Of a stretch of 7,345 nt of DNA, positions 1-6,183 are shown piece by piece. Origin of the DNA: Rhizobacter sp. (GTDB taxonomy: Bacteria > Pseudomonadota > Gammaproteobacteria > Burkholderiales > Burkholderiaceae_C). Location of the stretch: NCBI GenBank assembly GCA_025360945.1, contig JANYBE010000132.1, positions 1-7,345 on the forward strand, given 5' to 3'. Under the pieces are notes generated by a model. It saw nothing but the letters and a program-made list of their open reading frames with translations. It ran no database searches and was not told where the DNA came from. Positions within the stretch are counted from its first letter, which is position 1. Every line of letters starts with the position of its first letter. A program made the translations under genes and the position numbers.

Positions 1-559
1 GCGTCGATTTAAGGAAGGTGATCGTCTGCGGAAAGTTGTAGCCGGCCGGGTCTTTCCAGGGGCCATAGACCATGTAGCTGAGCAATTGCTCGGCCACATA
101 AACGAGCATCAGGCTGACCAGGATCTCGTTGGCGTTGAAGCGATCGCGCAGCAGCGCGACGATCGCCGCCCACAGCATGCCGCCGATCACCGCGGCGATC
201 AGCACCAGGATCACGATCCAGCCACCGGTGCTCTTGTCGGCCGTCATCGCCACACCGCTGGCGAAGATCGCGCCGAGGATGTACTGGCCTTCGGCGCCGA
301 TGTTCCACACGTTCGAGCGAAAGCACACCGCCAGGCCGAGCGCGATCAGCATCAGCGGCGTCGCCTTCACCGCGAGCTCGGTGAGCGCGTATACGCTCTT
401 CAGCGGTTCGACGAAGAAGATGTACAGGCCACGCGCCGGGTCCTTGCCGAGCAGCGCGAACAAGATGGTGCCAACGACCACGGTGATCAGCAGCGCGAGC
501 AGCGGCGAGCCAATCGACATCAGCCGCGACGGCTCGGGGCGGGATTCAAGCTTGAGCAT
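1..559 (-). CDS. ABC transporter inner-membrane permease, NupB/YufP type (nucleoside/purine uptake), 3' end outside the window
   Basis: This is the first 186 codons of an integral-membrane permease; the frame is still open at the left edge, where roughly the second half of a typical ~360-residue family member is missing. After a short cytoplasmic N-terminus there are hydrophobic segments near residues 17-37, 67-79, 92-105, 113-136 and 146-162. The family hallmark NVWNIGAEGQYILGA lies at about residues 83-97, and NANEILVSLMLVYVA at 142-156. Both are typical of the BPD_transp_2 permeases that work with BMP-family binding proteins (known family: B. subtilis NupP/YufP, streptococcal nucleoside transporters). 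The ATG at 559 is preceded by AGGAG (567-571) at 7 nt and lies inside the end of the ATPase gene, so the two are probably translationally coupled. Substrate (purine nucleosides or related compounds) is inferred from family and neighbours. Confidence 0.9.
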   Translation of the reverse strand, partial: MLKLESRPEPSRLMSIGSPLLALLITVVVGTILFALLGKDPARGLYIFFVEPLKSVYALTELAVKATPLMLIALGLAVCFRSNVWNIGAEGQYILGAIFASGVAMTADKSTGGWIVILVLIAAVIGGMLWAAIVALLRDRFNANEILVSLMLVYVAEQLLSYMVYGPWKDPAGYNFPQTITFLKST

Positions 560-2084
560 GAGCGGTCTCCTGGTTCGGGTTCTTGTCCCCGTCTTTTTGC
601 CATAAGCCGCTCATCCACTCGCCGATCATCTCGACCGTCGCGGCCGACGTCGCAACACTCGGCGAGACCCTGCCTTTGGCGATCACGACCATGCGGTCGC
701 AGATCTCGAACAACTCGTCGAGCTCTTCGCTCACCACAAGCAGCGCGCAACCCTGGTCACGCAGACCGAGCAGCTCGCCGCGGATCTGCGCCGCCGCCCC
801 CACGTCCACGCCCCAGGTCGGTTGCGAGACGATCAGCAGCTTCGGATTGGCCTCGATCTCACGGCCGACGATGAACTTCTGCAAGTTGCCGCCGGACAGG
901 CTCTTCGCCGCCGCATCCGCTCCGCCGGCCTTGACGTTGAAGCGCTTGATCAGCGCCTGCGCCAGCGCGGTAACTTCGCCGGTCGCGATCCAGCCCGCGC
1001 CGCTGACCGCCTCGGTGCGCGTCAGCAGCGTGTTCGCGGCCAGCGACAGGGTCGGCACCGCACCGCGACCCAGCCGCTCTTCGGGCACGAAATGCAGGCC
1101 TTCGTGGCGGCGCCGGCGCGGCGAGTGGTTGGAGATGTCCTTGCCGAACAGGCGGATCGAATCGGCGGGCGAGCGCGTGTCCTCGCCCGACAGCGCGGCC
1201 ATCAGCTCTTGCTGGCCGTTGCCCGACACACCGGCGATGCCGACGATCTCGCCGGCCTTCACCTCGAAGCGGATGTCGGCGAGGTTCATGCCGAACTGGT
1301 CTTCCTTTGCCAGCGTCAGGCCACGCACATCGAGCACGACGTCGCCCAGCTTCGCGGGGCGGTGCTGCAACTGCGGCGGCTCGGCACCGATCATCAGGCG
1401 CGAGAGGCCAGCATTGGTCTCGGTGCGCGGGTCGACCATGCCAGTGACCTTGCCGCCACGCAGCACCGTGCAGTTGCTGCACAGCGCGCGGATCTCGTCA
1501 AGCTTGTGGCTGATGTAGAGGATGCTGGTGCCTTCGCTGGCCAGCTTGCGCAGCGTCACGAAGAGCTTGTCGACGGCCTGCGGCGTGAGCACCGAGGTCG
1601 GCTCGTCAAGGATCAGGCACTTGGGGTGGGTCATCAGCGCGCGCACGATCTCGACGCGCTGGCGTTCGCCCACCGACAAGGTGTGCACCGGCCGCAGTGG
1701 GTCGACATCGAGCCCGTACTCGAGCGCGACCTTGACGATGCGCGTCGTGACCTCGGCCAGCGAGAGCGACTTGTCCAGGCCGAGCCAGACGTTCTCGGCC
1801 GCGGTCAGCGTATCGAAAAGGCTGAAGTGCTGGAACACCATGCTGATGCCCAGCGCGCGCGCCTCCTGCGGGTTGCGGATATTGACCGCCTGGCCGTTCC
1901 AGCGAATCTCGCCCTCGTCGGGCCGCACCGCGCCGTAGATCATCTTCATCATCGTCGACTTGCCGGCACCGTTCTCGCCCAGCACCGCGTGGATCTCGCC
2001 GGGCTGCACCTGCAAGTTGACCGAATCATTGGCTTTGACGGCCGGGTACTGCTTGCTGATGTTGACGAGTTCGAGTCGAAGCAT
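546..2084 (-). CDS. ABC transporter tandem ATP-binding protein, NupA/YufO type (nucleoside/purine uptake)
   Basis: A 512-residue cytoplasmic ATPase with two fused nucleotide-binding domains, the usual size and build for sugar/nucleoside importers. Domain 1 is canonical: Walker A GENGAGKS (36-43), Q-loop Gln85, signature LSVGE (136-140), Walker B CLILDEP (156-162) and switch His193. Domain 2 is degenerate in the way normal for this family: GVSGNGQ (285-291) replaces the Walker A lysine motif, the signature LSGGN (396-400) is kept, the Walker B region reads LLIVSQP (416-422), and SEELDEL stands where the switch histidine would be. Only one site should therefore hydrolyse ATP efficiently. The ATG at 2084 has GGAGA (2093-2097) 8 nt upstream. 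The stop overlaps the permease start by 14 bp, marking an operon that continues leftward, where a second permease and a BMP lipoprotein are expected. The purine substrate is inferred from the neighbouring genes. Confidence 0.93.
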   Translation of the reverse strand: MLRLELVNISKQYPAVKANDSVNLQVQPGEIHAVLGENGAGKSTMMKMIYGAVRPDEGEIRWNGQAVNIRNPQEARALGISMVFQHFSLFDTLTAAENVWLGLDKSLSLAEVTTRIVKVALEYGLDVDPLRPVHTLSVGERQRVEIVRALMTHPKCLILDEPTSVLTPQAVDKLFVTLRKLASEGTSILYISHKLDEIRALCSNCTVLRGGKVTGMVDPRTETNAGLSRLMIGAEPPQLQHRPAKLGDVVLDVRGLTLAKEDQFGMNLADIRFEVKAGEIVGIAGVSGNGQQELMAALSGEDTRSPADSIRLFGKDISNHSPRRRRHEGLHFVPEERLGRGAVPTLSLAANTLLTRTEAVSGAGWIATGEVTALAQALIKRFNVKAGGADAAAKSLSGGNLQKFIVGREIEANPKLLIVSQPTWGVDVGAAAQIRGELLGLRDQGCALLVVSEELDELFEICDRMVVIAKGRVSPSVATSAATVEMIGEWMSGLWQKDGDKNPNQETAHAQA

Positions 2085-2121
2085 GGGACCAGTCTCCGGT
2101 GGAGCGAGCGAGTCGATCGCC

Positions 2122-2147
2122 CCGGTAACACTAACTCACATTGCCGG
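2122..2147. repeat. Small inverted repeat upstream of the ABC ATPase gene
   Basis: Arms CCGGTAA (2122-2128) and TTGCCGG (2141-2147) can pair over 7 positions around a 12-nt loop. One position is a U-G wobble if the plus strand is the RNA, and an A-C mismatch if the minus strand is. It lies 38-63 nt upstream of the ATPase start codon. No T-run follows on either side, so it is not an intrinsic terminator. It could be an operator or a weak leader hairpin, or it may be chance in GC-rich DNA. Confidence 0.3.
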
Positions 2148-2162
2148 CGCGGTGAACGCTGA

Positions 2163-2291
2163 CTACCCCGAGGCCGTATGCAATCGGCGGGCCAACGCGC
2201 CGCCTTCGGGCATGAGCGCGATCTTCGCGAAGTCCGTCGATTCAGTCATACGGCGCTGGTGATACCGAGTATCAACAGCCGCGTATTCCAT
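2163..2291 (-). CDS. Possible small ORF of 42 codons, status doubtful
   Basis: An ATG at 2291, 16 bp after the NCS2 permease stop, opens a 42-codon frame ending in TAG at 2163-2165. An internal ATG at 2249 would give 28 residues, beginning MTESTDFAKIALMPEGG. I recognise no family. Counted by eye, the last 28 codons have G or C at about 23 third positions against about 16 at each of the first and second positions, which resembles coding DNA here. The first 14 codons show no such bias (7 of 14). GGACGGGG upstream of the first ATG is only a weak ribosome-binding candidate, and the internal ATG has none. The frame runs through two inverted repeats that could explain the region without any protein. 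It might be a small gene, the remnant of a lost gene, or nothing. Confidence 0.18.
   Translation of the reverse strand: MEYAAVDTRYHQRRMTESTDFAKIALMPEGGALARRLHTASG
2173..2254. repeat. Long imperfect inverted repeat with nested stems
   Basis: GCCGTATG (2173-2180) pairs exactly with CATACGGC (2247-2254). After an asymmetric bulge (1 nt left, 4 nt right), AATCG (2182-2186) pairs with CGATT (2238-2242), and GCGGGC (2187-2192) pairs with GTCCGT (2232-2237). In total there are 17 Watson-Crick pairs plus two G-U wobbles if the plus strand is the RNA. Inside, CGCGC (2196-2200) can pair with GCGCG (2216-2220), enclosing GCC-UUCG-GGC (2202-2211), which carries the stable C(UUCG)G tetraloop in plus-strand sense. 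The palindrome CTTCGCGAAG (2223-2232) competes with the inner arm. Both wobbles and the tetraloop favour a plus-strand RNA, although the genes on both sides are minus-strand. It could be a REP- or MITE-like intergenic repeat, a structured leader, or an antisense RNA; the sequence alone does not decide. No T-run follows, so an intrinsic terminator is unlikely. Confidence 0.6.
2245..2275 (-). promoter_or_regulatory. Weak candidate sigma70 promoter for the ABC transporter operon
   Basis: Read on the minus strand, TTGATA (2275-2270, five of six matches to TTGACA) is followed 19 nt later by TATGAC (2250-2245, four of six matches to TATAAT). The spacer is longer than the preferred 17 nt, so this is weak by itself. 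It gains interest because the -35 box sits inside the palindrome at 2251-2283, as an operator-controlled promoter would. The long untranslated leader it implies would contain the inverted repeat at 2173-2254. The ABC genes could also be read through from the NCS2 permease gene. Confidence 0.2.
2251..2283. promoter_or_regulatory. Palindrome TGATAC-CGA-GTATCA, candidate operator
   Basis: The core TGATAC (2260-2265), CGA, GTATCA (2269-2274) is a perfect 6-bp-arm palindrome. After one mismatched pair (2259/2275) the symmetry continues as GCTG (2255-2258) with CAGC (2276-2279), and CG (2251-2252) with CG (2282-2283) also match. It lies in the NCS2 permease-ABC ATPase gap and overlaps the end of the long inverted repeat by 4 bp. 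The short, AT-richer half-sites with a 3-nt spacer look like the site of a dimeric repressor. Which protein binds is unknown. As RNA it would also fold, but no U-run follows to make a terminator. Confidence 0.4.
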
Positions 2292-2307
2292 TCGACCCCG
2301 TCCGCAG

Positions 2308-3606
2308 TCAGCCCCCGAGATAGATAAACCTTAACAGGAAGATACTCGCGATGATCCACACCATCCAATGCACCTCCCTGAAGCGGCCGGTGAACAGCTT
2401 CAGCAGCGCGTAGGTGATGAAGCCGAAGGCCAGGCCGTTCGCAATGTTGTAGGTGAAGGGCATCATCAGCGCGGTGACGGCCGCCGGCACGACTTCGGTC
2501 GAGTCGTCCCAGTTCAGCTCGGTGAGTTCGCGCAGCATCAGGCAAGCGACGAACAGCAGCGCCGGCGCGGTGGCGTAGGCCGGCACGACGCCGGCCAATG
2601 GCGCGATGAACAGGCAGGCGAGGAACAGGATCGCGACGGTGAACGCGGTCAGCCCGGTACGGCCGCCGGCCTGCACACCCGCGGCGCTCTCGGCATACGC
2701 TGTGGTGCTCGAGGTACCCAGCAGCGAGCCGGCGAAGATCGCGGCGCTGTCGGCCAGCAAGGCCTTGTTCAGCCGATCCATCTTGCCTTCGGTCAGGAGG
2801 CCGGCGCGCTTGGCCACGCCCATCAGCGTGCCGGTCGCGTCGAACAGCTCGACGAGGAAGAACACCAGCACCACGTTCAGGATGCCGCCGGCGAGCGCGC
2901 CCTTGATGTCGAGCTGCATGAACGTCGGCATGATCGACGGCGGCATTGCTACTACGCCGCCGAACTTGTTGCCGCCGAAGAAGAACGACAAGATTGTCAC
3001 CAGCACGATGCCGATCAGGATCGCTCCGGTGACCATGAACTTGTCGAGCACGACGATGGTTATGAAGCCGATGCAGAACAGCACGACCGGTGCGGTGTGC
3101 AGGTCGCCTAGGGTCACGTAGGTCGCCTTCGACGGCGCGACGATGCCGGCGCTCTTCAGCGCGATGATCGCGAGGAACATCCCGATGCCGACCACGATCG
3201 CGGTGCGCAGCGAGTTCGGAATGCCGCGCACGATCAGCTCGCGCAAGCGAAAGATCGTGATCAGCAGGAACAGGCAGCCCGAGATGAACACCGCGCCGAG
3301 CGCCACCTGCCATTTGAAACCCATGCCAAGCACGACGGCGTAGGCGAAGTAGGCGTTCAGCCCCATGCCCGGCGCGAGCGCGATCGGATAGTTGGCGTAC
3401 AGCGCCATGATCGCAGTGCCGAACGCGGCAATCAGACAGGTCGCAACGAACACTGCGTCTTTTGGCATGCCGGCGTCGCCCAGGATCGCCGGGTTGACAA
3501 AGATGATGTAGGCCATCGTCAGGAAGGTGGTCAGCCCGGCGACGACCTCCGTCTTCACGTTGGTCTTGTGCTCGGTGAGCTTGAAGACCTTTTCGAGCAG
3601 TTCCAT
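2308..3606 (-). CDS. NCS2-family guanine/hypoxanthine permease (AzgA-like)
   Basis: A 432-residue inner-membrane protein, full length for the AzgA-like (COG2252) branch of NCS2 transporters, which in E. coli includes the adenine and guanine/hypoxanthine proton symporters (known family function). It is hydrophobic through most of its length, consistent with the many-helix NCS2 fold. Signatures visible: TFLTMAYIIFVNP (27-39), APGMGLNAYFAY (78-89), ELFDATGTLMGVA (253-265), and GTSSTTAYAESAAGV followed by GGRTGLTA (297-321), which line the substrate site in this fold. The ATG at 3606 has AGGAG 5 nt upstream (3612-3616). The neighbouring guanine deaminase makes guanine and hypoxanthine likelier substrates than adenine. 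A 129-bp gap separates it from guaD on the same strand, so co-transcription is plausible but not tight. Exact specificity (GhxP-like or AdeP-like) cannot be settled by eye. Confidence 0.92.
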   Translation of the reverse strand: MELLEKVFKLTEHKTNVKTEVVAGLTTFLTMAYIIFVNPAILGDAGMPKDAVFVATCLIAAFGTAIMALYANYPIALAPGMGLNAYFAYAVVLGMGFKWQVALGAVFISGCLFLLITIFRLRELIVRGIPNSLRTAIVVGIGMFLAIIALKSAGIVAPSKATYVTLGDLHTAPVVLFCIGFITIVVLDKFMVTGAILIGIVLVTILSFFFGGNKFGGVVAMPPSIMPTFMQLDIKGALAGGILNVVLVFFLVELFDATGTLMGVAKRAGLLTEGKMDRLNKALLADSAAIFAGSLLGTSSTTAYAESAAGVQAGGRTGLTAFTVAILFLACLFIAPLAGVVPAYATAPALLFVACLMLRELTELNWDDSTEVVPAAVTALMMPFTYNIANGLAFGFITYALLKLFTGRFREVHWMVWIIASIFLLRFIYLGG

Positions 3607-3646
3607 GTTGTCTCCTGTGGCCGTGTCCGACCTGTTGTGACGCGAC

Positions 3647-3675
3647 GCGCCCGTGCCCGAGCTTCGGGCGTGCGC
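3647..3675. repeat. Hairpin in the guaD-NCS2 permease gap
   Basis: GCCCGA (3655-3660) and TCGGGC (3664-3669) form a perfect 6-bp stem with a GCT loop. In plus-strand sense it extends by two G-U pairs (3654/3670, 3653/3671) and a C-G pair (3652/3672), with further partial pairing of the outer GC-rich flanks. Neither strand has a T-run after it, so it is not a standard intrinsic terminator. It might slow or stabilise the mRNA between guaD and the permease gene. The rest of the 129-bp gap is GC-rich and shows no convincing promoter boxes. Confidence 0.3.
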
Positions 3676-3735
3676 AGTGATGCGGCGCCTCTCGACTGCA
3701 AGGCGTCCGCTGGTTCTTTGTGGTGCTGGGGAGCC

Positions 3736-5055
3736 TCAGCCCGCGGTTCGTCGGTGTCGCATGCTGCCGGCCACCCAGGCTTCGACGAGGTTGCGGTCGT
3801 CGGCCAGGGTCATCCAGGCGAAGGCCTTTTCGTGCAGGCTGGTGGCCACGTCCATGCGCCGTCGGCCGACCGGATCGACGGCCCAATCCCACACGCACAC
3901 ATCGGCGACGCAGCCGGGCTCGAACGAGCCGATCTCGTCGGCCAGCGACAGCGCCTGCGCCGAGCCCAGCGTCGCCGCGTGCAGTGCTTTCCAGGCAGTG
4001 AGGCGCTGACCGGCCATCGCCTGCACCTTGTAGGCGTCGGCCATGGTGCGGATCATCGACAGGCTGGTGCCGCCTCCCACGTCGCTGGCCAGGCTAACGG
4101 CCGAGCCCGACTGCACCGCCGCGCGCCAATCGAACAGGCCGCTGCCGAGGAACAGGTTGCTCGACGGGCTGTGCGCGATATGCGCGCCCGATTCGCGCAG
4201 CGCGGCGCGGTCGTCGTCGTCGAGCCAGACGCCATGCGCGAGCACGCTGCGCTTGTGCATCAGCCCGGCGCGGGTGTAGACATCGAGATAGCTGCGCGCT
4301 TCGGGGAAGAGCTCGCGCACCCACTTGACCTCGTCGCGGTTCTCGGCGACGTGGGTCTGCATGTACAGCGTCGGGTCGCTCGCGCACAGCGCGCCGGCCA
4401 TCGCGAGCTGCTCGGGCGAACTGGTCGGGGCGAAGCGCACCGTTACCGCATAGGCCAAGCGGTCGCGGCCGTGCCAGCGCCGGATCAGGTCGAGGCAGTC
4501 CTGCTCGGCCTGCACCACGTCATCGCGCAGACCGTCGGGCGAGTGCCGGTCCTGCAAGACCTTGCCGGTAACGACGCGCATGCCGCGCTGCTGCGCGCCG
4601 GCAAACAAAGCGTCGGCCGAGACCTTGTGCGCGGTCGCGAACACCACCGCCGAGGTCGTGCCATTGGCCAGCAGTGCATCGAGGAACAGCGCCGCGCCCA
4701 TCCGCGAGTGCTCCGGGTCGGCGTAGCGGATCTCGGCCGGAAACGTGTAGGTGTTGAGCCAGTCGAGCAGCTCGGTGCCGTAGCTCGCGATCACGTCCAG
4801 CTGCGGCATGTGCACATGGGTGTCGATGAAACCCGGCAGGATCAGCCGGCCGCGGTGGTCGTGGCGTTCCCAGCCATCGCCTGGCTCCTCGGCCTGCGCA
4901 CCCTGGATGCGGCCGTTCTCGATCAGCAGCCAGTGGTCGGGCCGAAAACGAACTGCGCCGCTGTCGACGACGCCCCAGCCCGGTTCGGCGGTGAAGTCGA
5001 GCAAATCGCCGCGCAAGGCGATGTGCGCGGGCGGCAAGGTCGGGGTCGTCGTCAT
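3736..5055 (-). CDS. guaD: Guanine deaminase
   Basis: A 439-residue cytoplasmic amidohydrolase, the usual length for GuaD, which hydrolyses guanine to xanthine and ammonia with one bound zinc. The metal ligands expected for the family are all present: His80 and His82 in PGFIDTHVHMPQ (74-85), His235 in THVAEN (234-239), His274 in LAHGVWL (272-278), and Asp325 in SDVGGGTS (324-331). Glu238 is the expected catalytic acid. The guanine-contact stretch RFAPTSS starts at Arg207, and LLDWLNTYTFPAE (97-109) is another strong family block. The ATG at 5055 has GAGG 5 nt upstream (5061-5064). It starts 16 bp after the lysR stop, suggesting co-transcription, and its product feeds the Xdh encoded divergently. 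The family's usual hydrophobic residue in the GKV..DR segment (164-170) is Gln168 here, probably a minor variation. Confidence 0.96.
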   Translation of the reverse strand: MTTTPTLPPAHIALRGDLLDFTAEPGWGVVDSGAVRFRPDHWLLIENGRIQGAQAEEPGDGWERHDHRGRLILPGFIDTHVHMPQLDVIASYGTELLDWLNTYTFPAEIRYADPEHSRMGAALFLDALLANGTTSAVVFATAHKVSADALFAGAQQRGMRVVTGKVLQDRHSPDGLRDDVVQAEQDCLDLIRRWHGRDRLAYAVTVRFAPTSSPEQLAMAGALCASDPTLYMQTHVAENRDEVKWVRELFPEARSYLDVYTRAGLMHKRSVLAHGVWLDDDDRAALRESGAHIAHSPSSNLFLGSGLFDWRAAVQSGSAVSLASDVGGGTSLSMIRTMADAYKVQAMAGQRLTAWKALHAATLGSAQALSLADEIGSFEPGCVADVCVWDWAVDPVGRRRMDVATSLHEKAFAWMTLADDRNLVEAWVAGSMRHRRTAG

Positions 5056-5071
5056 CGTGTCCTCGTGCCGC

Positions 5072-6088
5072 TCAGTGCGTCGCGGCGTCGTTGTTGCGCG
5101 CCGGCCGCGTACGTTGCAGCATGCCGTGGCTGCCGAGCTTGCCGGCCACGTCGCGCACCTGCTCGCGCAGCCAGCGGCCCGAGGCCGACGCGTGCGTCAG
5201 GTCATGCCAGAGCTGGTAGTACGTCAGCGCCGGGAACGGCACCGGGCAGCGCACGATGCGCACCGGTAGGTTGTCGACATAGCGCGAGCAGAACAACCGC
5301 CCGGTCGTCAGCACCAGCAGGCTCTGCGCCACCATCAGCGGAATCAGGCTGAAGTGCGTGCTCTTGACCATCACGTCGCGTTTCAGGTTGAGCGAGGCGA
5401 GGTGCTCCTCGATCACGCCGGGCGAGGCCCCCTCGAGGCCAGTGTGCAGCGGCATCGGTGCCACGTGCTCGCAGGCGAGGTAGCGCTCGATCGTCCAGGC
5501 GCGCGTGGCAGACGAGCGCACGACCGGGTGATCCTCGGCGACGAGGCAGACGATCTCGTCCGACATCAACCGTCCGAGGTGCAGTTCCTCGGGCGGCTTG
5601 AGCCAGTTGCCAATCACCAAGTCGACCTGGCCCGCGGCGAGGCTGCGCCGGTAGTCGTACTCGCTGGAGAGCGGCAGCATCTCGAGCCGCACCTGCGGAG
5701 CCAGATGCTTGATCTGGGCCACGACCTCGGGAAGGAACAACGGGTCGAGGTAGTCGCTCGCCGCGACGCGAAACGTCGCGGTGCTGGAGAGCGGATCGAA
5801 ACCGCGCTGCCGGGAGCGCGGGCTGAACAACCGGTCCGCGTCCTGCAGGAGCCGCGTGGCCGGGTCGAGCAGGCGCAGCGCGGTCTCGGTCAGCGCCATG
5901 TTGTTGCCGGCGCGCACCAGCAACGGGTCGCCCGTCAGCGCCCGCAGCTTCTTCAGCTGGGCACTCACGGCCGGCTGCGTGCTCTGCAATCGCATGGCTG
6001 CCCGGGACACGCTGCGTTCTGTGATCAAGGTCTTCAGCACTCGGATGAGGTAGAGCTCGATCTTGTCGAAATCAGCGCGGTCTGTCAT
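5072..6088 (-). CDS. LysR-family transcriptional regulator, NodD-like effector domain, probable regulator of purine catabolism
   Basis: A 338-residue DNA-binding regulator of normal LysR build, slightly long. The winged helix-turn-helix occupies about residues 10-70, with the typical ERSVSRAAMRLQSTQPAVSAQLKKL core (24-48). A linker helix follows, then a periplasmic-binding-protein-like effector domain from about 105 to 310. The ending TYYQLWHDLTHAS..GRWLREQV (289-311) is characteristic of the NodD/LinR-type branch. The C-terminal ~25 residues are basic and look disordered. It is transcribed away from xdhA and sits 16 bp before guaD. LysR proteins usually control the divergent gene and themselves, so xdh and guaD are the inferred targets, with a purine intermediate such as xanthine or urate a plausible ligand. 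The start is chosen because the family homology begins within ten residues. No good Shine-Dalgarno precedes it (CCACTTTCACTT). Confidence 0.93.
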   Translation of the reverse strand: MTDRADFDKIELYLIRVLKTLITERSVSRAAMRLQSTQPAVSAQLKKLRALTGDPLLVRAGNNMALTETALRLLDPATRLLQDADRLFSPRSRQRGFDPLSSTATFRVAASDYLDPLFLPEVVAQIKHLAPQVRLEMLPLSSEYDYRRSLAAGQVDLVIGNWLKPPEELHLGRLMSDEIVCLVAEDHPVVRSSATRAWTIERYLACEHVAPMPLHTGLEGASPGVIEEHLASLNLKRDVMVKSTHFSLIPLMVAQSLLVLTTGRLFCSRYVDNLPVRIVRCPVPFPALTYYQLWHDLTHASASGRWLREQVRDVAGKLGSHGMLQRTRPARNNDAATH

Positions 6089-6183
6089 AAGTGAAAGTGG
6101 ATATGCGATATGTTCAAAACTGTATACCTCTGGCGCCCAAAGCGACTAACTTTCGGATAATCCCGCAGCAACCGCCCTCGCCC
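6089..6183. promoter_or_regulatory. Divergent lysR-xdhA control region with a candidate LysR site
   Basis: This 95-bp gap is much richer in A and T than the flanking genes. ATAT-GCG-ATAT (6101-6111) is a short dyad. It is also part of a direct repeat GATATG-C-GATATG (6100-6112) and overlaps TGCGATATGTTCA (6104-6116), which fits the general LysR pattern T-N11-A. GTATAC (6122-6127) is a further 6-bp palindrome. If xdhA starts from the -10 box at 6156-6161, the dyad centre falls near -62, where LysR recognition sites normally lie. The same site is 13-23 bp from the lysR start codon and could give autoregulation. The assignment to the adjacent regulator is inference. Confidence 0.45.
6156..6161 (+). 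promoter_or_regulatory. Candidate -10 box of xdhA
   Basis: GATAAT matches five of six positions of TATAAT and is the best -10 candidate on the plus strand before xdhA. No acceptable -35 box stands 16-18 bp upstream (the sequence there is GGCGCCCA), as is common for promoters that need an activator. Transcription would begin near 6168, leaving an untranslated leader of about 16 nt without a recognisable Shine-Dalgarno. Confidence 0.35.

Noticed and set aside
416..422. Possible loss of catalytic residues in the second ATPase domain (protein residues 416-422, LLIVSQP)
   Set aside because: A degenerate second nucleotide-binding site, including GVSGNGQ in place of Walker A, is normal for NupA/YufO- and RbsA-type tandem ATPases, so it does not indicate a broken gene.
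86..874. 262-codon plus-strand frame opposite the ABC permease and the C-terminal end of the ATPase
   Set aside because: Shadow frame rich in Asp, His, Arg and Gln. The minus strand encodes a recognisable permease with the NIGAEGQ motif.
822..2162. 446-codon open frame on the plus strand opposite the ABC ATPase gene
   Set aside because: Shadow of the ATPase gene, whose Walker, Q-loop and signature motifs are all on the minus strand. The antisense translation resembles no family.
2085..2307. Purine riboswitch in the leader of the ABC operon
   Set aside because: I could not find the three-way-junction core or conserved loop sequences of the purine riboswitch class. The pairing seen is one long nested hairpin that best fits the opposite strand.
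3647..3675. Intrinsic terminator after guaD
   Set aside because: The stem is present but no T-run follows it on the transcribed strand.
2246..3898. 550-codon minus-strand frame overlapping the NCS2 permease in another frame
   Set aside because: Arg/His/Gly-rich translation with no membrane segments, while the alternative frame gives a full NCS2 permease with all signatures and a good ribosome-binding site.
3568..5352. 594-codon open frame on the plus strand opposite guaD and the end of lysR
   Set aside because: It lies antisense to a gene with complete guanine deaminase motifs. Its translation is rich in Arg, Ala, His and Gly without domain-like pattern, as expected of shadow frames in GC-rich DNA.
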